Assembly: GCA_023078555.1 (NCBI GenBank)
Contig: CM041201.1
Location: 1,433,713 to 1,497,712 of the forward strand
From: Ulva prolifera
Lineage: Eukaryota; Chlorophyta; Ulvophyceae; Ulvales; Ulvaceae
Direction: 5' to 3'
DNA: 64,000 nucleotides
This document shows positions 47,823 through 57,109 of this stretch, piece by piece. The notes below the pieces were generated by a model. The model saw only the letters and a list, made by a program, of their open reading frames with translations, made no database searches and was not told the origin of the DNA. How positions within the stretch are numbered: position 1 is the first letter of the stretch; the number at the start of each line of letters is the position of its first letter. Made by a program: the position numbers and the translations under genes.

Positions 47823-50358
47823 ATCGGCCGTGCCGGCTTTCGCCACGCCTGCCTGGGGGTCAAACAACGTCTACTTCCATACGAAGATACATACATACCC
47901 ATGTCTCAGCCTCTCTCCACTGCACTCACACACCTCCACACTGTAGCCCCGTGCAGCCTCCCTCTGCAGCAACTACACATCCTTCGAGTTGCACCACCAG
48001 CACGGCATGCGCTCTGACGAGGGGGGGGGGCGTGCCTGTGAGGGCGGCTCGCTGCGACTCCGAGGCGTGGTGCAGCGCGGCCTGTATCGACTGCGTGCGG
48101 TGGTCCGTCCGCACGAGCTTGTGGTCCCCGCCAGCCTTCGCACGCTGCGTGCTGGGCTTCGCCGCGGCCGCGGCCGCGTTGTTCGCCGCGCCGCTGTTCT
48201 CTGTAGCGCCTGCACGAGGATCGGGTGCAGGTGCGGGGGGCGGGCATGCATGAGGGGGGGTGCAAGAGCGAGAGGGGTAGAGATGCAGGAGAGCATTCGT
48301 GAGCACCTCTGCGGGCGACCGCGGTTTGCAGAGCGCATGGCGACAGGATATCGTAGGCATACAGCGGAGAATGCACAGTGCGTTGGCAGGACTGGTTCGT
48401 GCCACGAACCAGTGGCTCCGCGCCAAACTCTGAGTACAGGGCACCCTGCAGGGCCCGAACGATGTAAAAGTGTACATCAAACATATGACAAGTCTCCTGA
48501 CCTCTCAGTTCCCAGAGAGCTGCGCTCCACCATTATGTGCAATGCTGACCTCACATCGGACTCAGGCAGACATCAGCAACGAGCACACCAAGGCCAGCCT
48601 GCCTGGAACCGTATGCATGTATGCATTAAGAAAACACCGTATACATTGAAAGACTGACATCTGTAGCCACAAGGACACATCAGGCAGCATCGCAGTTGTC
48701 ATGCCACGATCTGGTGAGCACTGAAGCAAGGAAACGAACCGAGTGGCGCAGTGGCATCGGCCGTGGCGTCCTTGGCCAGAGTGCGAGTTCCCTGGCACTC
48801 CTCCAGCGCCCCCTCTACCGCGCCCCGCACGAGGTCCACGAGCTCCGCCTCATGCAGAAACATGACCTCCGACTTGGTCGGGTGCACATTCACGTCCACA
48901 TGCTGGCACGGCATCCGAACATCGAGGAACACCCAGAAGGCCCCGGCCTTGGCGTGGAGACCCGCGTACACGGACTCCACAGCCGACTTGAGCCCCGAGC
49001 AGTCCACCGGGCGGCCGTTGACAAAGAGCAGGAAATGGGTCTTCTTGCAGCGGGCGTTCTGGTTGGTCATGAGGCCGCGGACGGAGAAGCAGGGCTCTTC
49101 GCCGGGGGCGGCGGGGGGCTGGGTGTGGGAGTCCGTCCAGCTCAGGCTGTCGGAGAACTCGACGAGGTTGTCCTTGACGGTCGCGCCGAAGATGCTGCGG
49201 ATGACGTCGCGGCGGGAGTGGTGTGGGAGGGTCTGGATGTCGGGCTGGGACACGCCGGTCCGCTTCAGGCTGATGCCGACGCCTGCACTCTGCCCACCTC
49301 TTCCCCCTTCTGCCTTGGAAGACTTAACGGGAAGTGTGCTGGCGCTGACAGCTTGTCGTGGTTGCTGCATGTGTGATGATGGCACATGTGCCAAGCTGCG
49401 CTTGGATTTGTGAGAGAGGGTTGCTTGCAAAGCTGGCGGCATTGTGGCAGGTGTGCGTCTGCAGATTTTCGAGATGGCGGTTACATCGCCACAATAATGG
49501 AGACGGGCGGGAGGTAGCATGGGCGAGGACACTCCCCGTAGCAGCTTGGAATGGGACGCCAAAAACGCAGGAAAGCTGGTGTTTGGACTGGAGGAACGCA
49601 GTCTGCATGGCAGGGGTATAGAGGCAAAGATGTGGTATGGAGGTCAAGGCACACCAGAGCTGAATACTGCATACTTTGCAATGACGTCGTACATGAGGCG
49701 GAACTCCTGAGTTGGACTCGAGAGGGACTTCTTGCGGTTTGGCACATTGTAGAACATGTCCTCTGCGGTGATGCACGTCCCTTGTACAGCTGCACATCGC
49801 TCCGGTTCATCTGTTGTCATTCGCGAGTCCTGGAATTCAGCTTTGTATCCCATCGACTCGCCTTTCCGCATGGACACGATCTTGAGCCGTGACACAAAGC
49901 TGATGCTGCACAGGGCTTCACCCCGGAATCCGAGGGTGCTGATGTGCTTGAGATCGTCATGATTTTGCAGCTTGGAGGTTGTGTGCCTGTAACACAGAAT
50001 GGGGAAGTCTCCCGGGTGGATGCCGCAACCATTGTCCTTAATTTGAAGAAGCTTCAGCCCTCCATCTGTCACCTGTATCGACAATTGGGTTGCACCTGCA
50101 CATGTAGACACGATCACGATAGACTATGTATTTCTCGTGTGCTTTCATACGTTCTCCGTCCCACCATTCTGCATGGAATGTCACAGGCCCGACGCTACGT
50201 AGGTCCCAAGGCACACCTGCATCAATGGCATTTTCAACGAGCTCTTTCAGAGCAAATGCGGGTCTTTGCACAACCTCCCCGGCAGCTATTTGGTTGACAA
50301 TGTCTTCACTAAGAGCATTGATACGGCCTTTTGCGTCTGGTACGGTGCTCTCGGCCAT
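44279..50358 (-). CDS. MLH1: DNA mismatch repair protein MLH1
   Basis: Nine exons, 50358-50217, 50095-49655, 49282-48740, 48209-48036, 47469-47330, 46796-46479, 45977-45756, 45186-45052 and 44395-44279, give 743 aa with every phase matching. The GHKL ATPase N-terminus has [31 protein letters not shown] and [10 protein letters not shown]. The S5-like domain has [17 protein letters not shown]. The linker contains [17 protein letters not shown] (family VRTDxRxQ). The C-terminal dimerisation domain has [44 protein letters not shown] and the MLH1-specific last residues IYKVFERC. It is the common partner in MutL heterodimers. Intron 4 looks GC-AG. GC3 is about 41% in exon 1 and near 100% in exon 6. 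The weakest part is linker exon 5. Confidence 0.95.
44432..44529 (-). repeat. Dispersed repeat R1, copy 4 (MLH1 last intron)
   Basis: On the minus strand it reads agtaaagtaaacctgact, gacaactccg and ccaaaggggtacaccacc. It extends the R1 alignment with the copy at 21622-21730 at the 3' side. A partial R1 core (aggtttactgagccgtatac) also sits at 44851-44880 in the same intron. Confidence 0.6.
47788..47820. repeat. Poly-G tract (33 G)
   Basis: An uninterrupted run of 33 G on the plus strand, hence poly-C in the MLH1 transcript, within its fourth intron. The run length may be imprecise in any assembly. Confidence 0.85.
48391..48413. repeat. Perfect hairpin, 11-bp arms
   Basis: ACTGGTTCGTG and CACGAACCAGT are exact complements with a one-base centre, in MLH1 intron 3. 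Confidence 0.75.
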
Positions 50359-51247
50359 CCGCCAGGCAGCTCCAAATTCCACCGCGACCAACACGTCGAG
50401 TTGCAATACACAGGCGCGCTCACTGGAGGCTATAAAGTACTACATGTCATGGCTTCGACTTTGATCTACATATGTGACCGGATTTGATGCTGGAGGTTGT
50501 TTCAGAGCACGGATACACATGCGATACACCGCGCGTGCTCCGCATACCGCACTACTGGATCGAATCGGCAGCTCCCCAAGGCTGAATTAACACTTACAAT
50601 CGCACCGCCTCCGCTTTGGTGCGCCGGGCCAAGCCTAGATCACACTGGCCTAGCAGCGTTTGAAATGCTATCTGTCTCCTCCAACTGGTGACGCGTGGCC
50701 TCCAGCCAAGAGCCATGATCGCGAACAGTGAACAGTCTGGCAGTCGTTTACTTCAATACCATGAATTCCCCAGATACAATGATATTGTTGACTTGCTGGG
50801 CATGGAATGATGCAGCTGGATGCATGCTCCTTGCTGCTGATACATTCCACAGTCAGCCCCCATCTGTGCACAGCTTGCCCTGTACAGGTACACCGGTGTC
50901 AGCAGCCGCATGCCCAGGAATATTTTCATCGATCGCTGTAAACGCCACGATCTACTGGTGTGCTAGCCAGCAGATTCAACATAAGCTTACAGCTCAGTCG
51001 GTGGACACTTCAATCATGTGGATGTATCGCCGTGATGCACCGGATGCCGATAGGCACATAGAGTACACATCCATGCGAACGAGTCAGCCATTGTGACAGC
51101 CACAGCCGCAGCATCGCTGCTGTGACGTGAGGAGGTCAAGACAGGTCATGATTTCCACAGATGGATTGTTACAACATGTGTGATGCTGGCATTCCCTTTG
51201 TTCTTTTCTCCAAAGAAAGTAGGAGACCTAAGAGGTCTATACCAGCT
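50359..51247. other. MLH1 upstream region and 3' flank of the U1A/U2B''-like gene
   Basis: About 0.9 kb between two minus-strand genes; it should contain the MLH1 promoter. A plus-strand frame at 50728-51096 has no family resemblance. Nothing else was seen. Confidence 0.45.
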
Positions 51248-52199
51248 TTACTTTGCATAAGATATCGTCAGGTTGAATCCGGGAGCTATTTGGAAATTGT
51301 TCAGACCGTTCATCGCCGTCGTTGCTGATGGCTCAGTGTCATACTCTACAAATGCAATGCCAGGTCGAGCATCCACCATCCGCACGTCGACCATTCCGAG
51401 ATACTGGTTGAACACCAGCGACAACATCTGCGCTGTCGTGGTCGGGGGCAATCCTTCAACGAAGAGAAGCTTGTTTGGAGGATTAGTCTGCAAGATGGAC
51501 ACAGCTCAGTGATCACAGGTAAGCGTAACATAAACAGCGCAACTGCTGCGATACGCAGAGAGGAATATAAGGCGGCAGCCAGTTTTCGCAGTACATGCAG
51601 CAATGGACGGAAGCACACTTGCGCTTTGGCTGGTTCAGCTCCTGCCGGCTGTGCTTGAGCAGCTGGAGCAGCTGCGGGCTTGGGCTGAGCTTTATGATCT
51701 GTCTTCTGCTTCTTATTGCTCTTCCATCCGTCCGAAGTTTTCTTGATGGCCGTAGCTTCATCCCTAGCGTATTGTATTTCCTACATTGCAGCATGCATAA
51801 CGAAGGCAGACCTTGACGTAGCAGCAGAGAACATCGCTCAAGGTGCCCAAGCCCGAGAAAGAACTAGAGGAAGACAATGTTCGTACCAGCTTCTTCTCAA
51901 AGAATGGAAAACCATTCATACATTGCAACGCGTTTGTTGCAGAGGCCACATCTGCGAATATGATCCATGCTTGGCCCCTCAACTTGTTTGTCTTACAGCA
52001 TTGTACATCCGCGATTTTCCCAAATTGGGAAAACAAACAATATAAGCACTTCTTCAGCTCTGCAGGCTTTTGGGGAATCAGCAGCGAGAGACGGCAGGGT
52101 GAATGGCAGTAGCTGAGTTCACGGCGCACCGAGTTTACCAATCTTCTCGAAGATGTTTTTTATGTAGATCGTATGCTTTGGAAGATTTGCCTCCATCAT
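51248..52199 (-). CDS. U1A/U2B''-like spliceosomal RNA-binding protein, two RRMs
   Basis: Exons 52199-52139, 52059-51887, 51780-51619 and 51487-51248 give 211 aa in phase. RRM1 starts KHTIYIKNIFEKI (RNP2) and continues KKCLYCLFSQFGKIADV and KLRGQAWIIFADVASATNAL (RNP1). After EIQYARDEATAIKKTSDGWK comes an Ala/Pro/Gln linker, then RRM2 with PNKLLFVEGLPPTTTAQML, DARPGIAFVEYDTE and the end NLTISYAK. RRM1 and DARPGIAFVEY are closest to plant U2B'', a U2 snRNP protein, but one protein may serve both U1A and U2B'' roles, as in some lineages. RRM1 is about four residues short after helix 1, possibly a missed alternative acceptor. GC3 is moderate throughout. Confidence 0.9.
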
Positions 52200-53051
52200 G
52201 CAATCGTCACGATCTCAGCGAATTCAGGTTTGTTGGCCCGCCACAATCAGTGCTGGGCTATCTGGCACAAGATCGGGATACGTTACCGGAGGGCAGCAGA
52301 TTGGATGTTGTCAGTCACAGGAAGGCAGCATATTGCCGCGGTCTGCCCCGGAGCTGAGATGTCCCAGGGCCTTGCAAGGCGCGCTGGGACAGTGGCGTTC
52401 GGGACAGACTGTGCTGGAAGCACGCGTCGTAGAGATGGGCTCTGCATAGCTCTGCGCGATCATCACAAGTGGGTGTGACCGGGAACGAGATTCTACAAAT
52501 ATGCTACAGGGCGTGCCAAGGCTGTGTGATGCCTCTCCGAACTTGTCGATGCTGTAGCTAGGTCGGTTACATACACAGCAACGAGTCGGTACCAGCTGGT
52601 CGGCACATACTTACTGTCACTGCCGATTCAATCGCATAGCTGTCAATATGGTGAACTGGGTGACATCTGGGATGCAAATTGCTGCGATTGCTCTCGCAGT
52701 GCCATGTACGTTCCGACGAGGTTGTTGATGTAGCCCTAACTTGATCACAATACACTGTCGCAATTGATCGGGTGTGAATGAGCCTGTTAAACATGTTATT
52801 GCCTACAGGCATCTCTGATCAAGGTTATTGATTGCAACGTCGCGTGTCCTTGCCACTCTCCTTTTGTGCACAAATGCCTCGATGGACTCAGCAATTCCAT
52901 GGTGATCCGCACCGATCATCATCGTAGTCACATGGCTAAACAGGGCCGTTTGATATAGGTGTCACGGCCGCGGGACTGGATCACTGGTCAGGAAGCGTTG
53001 GTCTCCGAGGTGGCCAGACACATCCAGCGACCACTAACGGGGCACAATCAG
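52200..53051. other. Divergent intergenic region; prosaposin 5' exon expected but not identified
   Basis: About 850 bp between the U1A/U2B''-like start and the first mapped prosaposin exon. It should hold a divergent promoter and at least one signal-peptide exon of the saposin gene, but I could not recognise it. Confidence 0.45.
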
Positions 53052-54757
53052 TGAACCCCTGCAAGACGTGCGAGTGGGGAGTGCGATCAGTGCAAGATTT
53101 TGTAGCTGATCCTGTCCATCAGCGCGAGCTGGTTCGTCTCCTACACTGCATGGTGCCCAGGCCAGCTTGCTATGCCCCTTCCCTTACATCCGTGTGCCCG
53201 TTTCATGCAGGCCGAGGCAGTGGAAGCTGTCACCTGCAATTTCTTCCCTCGAGGACAGCGGCCAAAGTGCGATCGGCGCGTCCAGGCTGGCATCCGGCAC
53301 CTCGTGGAGGTGTTCGAAGACAAGGTGTCTCCCTCCAAGATCTGCCAGCCACTGTGCAGCGCAGACGACGCCCTTTACGTCAGCGAGAGTCACTCATCAA
53401 CATCGTACCCACACTGCACGTACTGCCAATTCGCAGCATCACAGCTGCCTGAGATTGCTGGTGAAGGTGACGACGTGAACAAGGTCCTCCTGGACGTCTG
53501 CCAAAGCCTGCCACCTGCTTTCGCAGAGCCATGCAGGGAATTTATGAGCGAATATGGTACGCCTTCCAATCCTCTGACCGCCTGAAGCTTGTGCTCGGAT
53601 GCAATCACAGGTAGCATGTGACCGAAACATGGCACACAAAACACAAGCCTGTTTCATAGCAGCAGTGGCAGCTATTTCATTCCCGGCAAGTGGTCAACGG
53701 CAGTTACGTGCCTGTGTGCAGGGCATGCTGTCACGGAGGCGTCTCAGGTGGTTCCTGGTACCAGTGCATGTGCTGCCTCTGGCTTCTGTGCCAGCCCGAT
53801 GCTCGAGGCCTTGGCTGAAGTTGACCTCCCCGAGTCGCTGCACAGCGACCTCGCAGACACCTTCTCCAAGATCGGCGCCATGCACCTGCAGCAGGTGTGC
53901 AGTGCCAACGGTGACGTTGCGGACTTCGAGGACCAGGAGTGCGAGTTCTGCAAGGTATGTTTCATATCGATTCAAGTCAGGTACAGCGGGCTCTGGACAG
54001 GAGATTACCTTTTTTATTTGAAAGATAAAAGAAACCAACCATCTAAAGCAGAAGCAGAAAACAAACAAAATTAAGCCTGGAAGTACACAACGGGGGCATG
54101 CCCTCTGGGAGCTGACCAGCCGACAGCTTGTGCAGTTTGTGGCTGTCAGGGGGTGTCGTCTGCGCACTCTGCACGCATCCTGAGGTCTTCAGAGTCACCT
54201 TCAGGTCTGACACGCTCCTGACATTCCGTTGCTCCTGCAGATCTCTGTGCGGGAGGCTCGAGTGAAGCTTTCAGACCCCGTCTTCCAGGCAGAAATCGAG
54301 AAATACCTGAAGAAGGTACGCTCTTCTGCAACATGCATGCGCGCTCTGCATCGGCGGCTGTTGCCTCCTCAGCTCCCCGGTCTGTGCACATGCCCGTCTA
54401 TTTGAAACAAATGGCCGCAACATACCCCAGAGAATCCTCAAGAGACCCGCTGCAATGTGCATTTTTGCCTGTGTGGACACGTTCGCAACAGCGGCATCAG
54501 TCAAGATGTCAATGAGATTCTGGAAACCGGGCCCAAAGTCCAGTGAGCTGGTGCATCCTTTGGCTGGTCACGTGCATGACCGAGGTGCCTGCTTGCAGAT
54601 GTGCACAAGGACCGGTGACTTCGAGGAGACCTGCAAGGAGTACATCATGCAGTATGGCCCGATCGCCTTTGCCCTCGCGGAGCAGTACCTCGTGCCGGCG
54701 AAGGTCTGTGTCTTCCTGCATCTCTGCCCCCTTCCGCCAGCCCCCACAAGCGCTTGA
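53052..54757 (+). CDS. Prosaposin-like protein with three saposin B domains, 5' incomplete
   Basis: Mapped exons are 53052-53152, 53211-53556, 53722-53954, 54241-54315 and 54599-54757, in phase. Three SapB modules are visible by cysteine spacing. Module 1 runs CKTCEWGV to PKC to KICQPLC, module 2 runs HCTYCQFA to LLDVC...EPC to SACAASGFC, and module 3 runs ECEFCK to MCTRTGDFEETC to KVCVFLHLC, ending PLPPAPTSA. Saposin B domains bind lipids in lysosomes or vacuoles; plant homologues are vacuolar. A signal peptide is required and must be in an unmapped upstream exon. The last exon is read through a GTCTGT to its stop because this completes the sixth cysteine. GC3 rises towards the 3' end. Confidence 0.82.
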
Positions 54758-55667
54758 AGCTGCGGCGCCACGTCTGAGCGCATTCCCCAAACACCCTGTC
54801 CGAGCTGAACCTGAGCCTAAGTGGTGTAGAATGTAAAACGGAGCTGCCGATGGTGCAAACAGTCTTAGAATGCGAACCCAGCGAGGATTTGTGGCGATTT
54901 CCATAATGATGGATTGTGTGCCATAGAGAAGGGGAAAACTGTAGATTACTTGTGTAGAGACGGACATAGCAGGATTGTAAGGCGTGACAGTGGCTCAGCA
55001 GTGTCCCCACTGTCAGCTTTGGCTAGACAGACTCATGGACAATTTGATGCGAGGGGAGGTAGCAAAGCGGCCTTGCCACGTGTATGATCAATCATGTTAT
55101 GTTTGAGCATCCCAGGCGGTAACATTGCATGCGAGAGTTTTATTATGTGATCAAACACGACTCGTTGCAAACAAGCATTGTATGGAGGAAGCAGCAATAG
55201 TGGTGAACTCAGCCCTGCCTAGCTGTGATCTGCACAGCTTTGGCCGTGAAAACCGTCACCACATCACATACGTGTCAAGGCCAGGCTGCGCTGCAGGTTA
55301 CACTTCCAGCATGCGACTGAGCTCCGCATGCACCACAGCATGCGGTTGTCACCGCCAAGACCAGTCGCAATTCCCCACCGCACCTTGCAAATGTGCACGC
55401 AAACCATGCACACTGCCGCTAGGGAAAGACAGCTCACCAGCAAACGTGTAAGCAACTAGGTCCGATACGGCCTGGCATGTCAACACTACCCATGAACCAT
55501 AAACTAGCCGTGCAAAACGTTATGAAAACACAACCACTAACACCCTCATGCCCACCATACGAATCTATGCCATCTTACCACTGTACACACAACACATGGC
55601 TTCCTACAGCACACTTGATTCAGCCGCGCCGGCCCTGGGACAAAGACAAACCGGTGACAATTTCACA
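54758..55667. other. Intergenic region between convergent saposin and BtuF-like genes
   Basis: About 0.9 kb of 3' flanking sequence of two convergent genes. No ORF with recognisable features, RNA or repeat. Confidence 0.5.
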
Positions 55668-56972
55668 TCACCATTTCACGTCCCGGAAGAAGCCTGGCAG
55701 CAGCGACGGCCGGCACCGCTGGCCGTCCGCCATCTCCAGTTTCCGCACCCCTACGCCGCCCGGCCTCTCTGCAAGCTGTGCACGCAGGTCCGGCCGGCAG
55801 AGGCGCACCATGGCTTCCATTGCCGCGACGACCCCCGGCCCAGCGCCCTGCATCGCGGTCCCGTCCACGACAAACACCTCCCGCGCCCGCACGGCGCGAA
55901 GGCCCCACCACCCGTCCTCGCTCGCGAGCACCGCAGCCTCCGTGCACGCGTCGGCGAGGGCCACGACCTCCGAGAGCACGACAATTGCGTCCGGGTCGAA
56001 CTCGGCGACGGAACGCCACGGCACCTCCCGTGCGCCGGCGCCAGGGGCCGTGCCGACGCACGCCGCGCCGGCGAGCCGCACGAGCTCTGGCATCCAACCG
56101 CCCGCGACGATGTACGGCGCGACGGCGCGCAGCACGAGCACGCGGCGCGGCCGCGGCGCCGGCGCCGCGAAGCAGCGTGTCACGACCGCGCGCAACGCGC
56201 CGCGCAGGCGCTCGACGAGCGCCTCCGCGGCCGCCGCCGCGCCGACGACCGCGCCGACGCAGCCGATCGCCGCAAACACGTCGGCGACGGAGCGCGGCGG
56301 CGGCAGCGTCACGACGTCCGCGGGCGCGTCCATGCGCCGCAGCGCATCCAGCACCGGCGCATGCGCCGCCTCGGCCACCGGTAGCACCCCCCCCTCTTCC
56401 GCTGCAAAGACGCGCTCCGGCTCCCACGTTAGCACCAGCGGCGCCCCGAGCGCCGCGATGCGCTCCGCATGCAGCTCGTGCAGCGGCGCCCAGTCCCCGG
56501 CCATGAACGCGATCCGCCGCGCCGCCGCGCGCCACGGCCCCGGCAGCACGAGGTCCTTCGCCGCGGAGTTTGTCCGGCGGTGGCCAGGAGCGGCGAAGCG
56601 CGGCGGCCGCGCCGCCGGCTCCGCCAACTGCAGCGACAGCACCGCGGGGGCCTGCACGTGCGGCACACCACCCCCCGCCGGGACTGGGCCGCCAGCGATG
56701 TGGTCTGCAAGGTCGAGGGAGCAGAGGATCTGGGCCACGCTCGGCGACAGCACGACGATCGGCCGCACGTCCGGCGGATGTGGAGCGCGGGGCGGGAGCG
56801 GGAACGGCTCCACGGGGGTGCCTGCGGCGGACCCGCACGTGGGGGACGTCAGGCGTGCGTCGTCCATCGAGAAGAGGCGCGCCGTCTTGACCGAGGCCGC
56901 CACAGACTTGCTATCTGCCGACGGTCGCATCGCGCCCAAGCCTGCATGCATGATTAATCCTGCTAAGGGCAC
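55668..56972 (-). CDS. BtuF-like (cobalamin/iron-chelate) substrate-binding protein homologue
   Basis: An uninterrupted frame of 434 codons. After about 60 variable residues the BtuF/FhuD-type fold is recognisable: VLSPSVAQILCSLDLADHIA (first lobe entry), RIAFMAGDWAPLHEL, PLVLTWEP, VAEAAHAPVLDALRRM, VADVFAAIGCVGAVVGAA with VERLRGALRAVV (long helix), RRVLVLRAVAPYIVAGGWMPELVRLAGA (second lobe), VAEFDPDAIVVLSE and a final GPGVVAAMEAMVRLCRP. In bacteria this fold binds B12 or siderophores for an ABC importer, with an export signal; none is obvious here, so location is unknown. No intron is apparent. GC3 is close to saturation. It starts 138 bp after the CobB-like stop, on the same strand, so a fused transcript is possible. 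Bacterial origin is inferred. Confidence 0.75.
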   Translation of the reverse strand: MPLAGLIMHAGLGAMRPSADSKSVAASVKTARLFSMDDARLTSPTCGSAAGTPVEPFPLPPRAPHPPDVRPIVVLSPSVAQILCSLDLADHIAGGPVPAGGGVPHVQAPAVLSLQLAEPAARPPRFAAPGHRRTNSAAKDLVLPGPWRAAARRIAFMAGDWAPLHELHAERIAALGAPLVLTWEPERVFAAEEGGVLPVAEAAHAPVLDALRRMDAPADVVTLPPPRSVADVFAAIGCVGAVVGAAAAAEALVERLRGALRAVVTRCFAAPAPRPRRVLVLRAVAPYIVAGGWMPELVRLAGAACVGTAPGAGAREVPWRSVAEFDPDAIVVLSEVVALADACTEAAVLASEDGWWGLRAVRAREVFVVDGTAMQGAGPGVVAAMEAMVRLCRPDLRAQLAERPGGVGVRKLEMADGQRCRPSLLPGFFRDVKW

Positions 56973-57109
56973 TGCCGTGCGATGTCGTGACTGCGAGCCG
57001 ACCTCGCGGCCTAGCTCTTGCCGCTCTGGAACAGATGGAAAGTAATGACAGTAGCAGAGAGCAGAGAAGAGAGATCAGTGGCAGCGGGGTTGTGCACTGT
57101 GGACACACG

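Noticed and set aside
53154-53210. Very short intron in the saposin gene (58 bp)
   Set aside because: Not rejected as an intron, but the idea that it marks a frameshifted pseudogene was dropped because splicing restores the SapB cysteine pattern.
55477-57045. Plus-strand open frame of 522 codons opposite the BtuF-like gene
   Set aside because: It is the shadow of a GC3-saturated gene: composition is Ser/Thr/Arg/Ala-rich with no domain, while the minus frame has clear family motifs.
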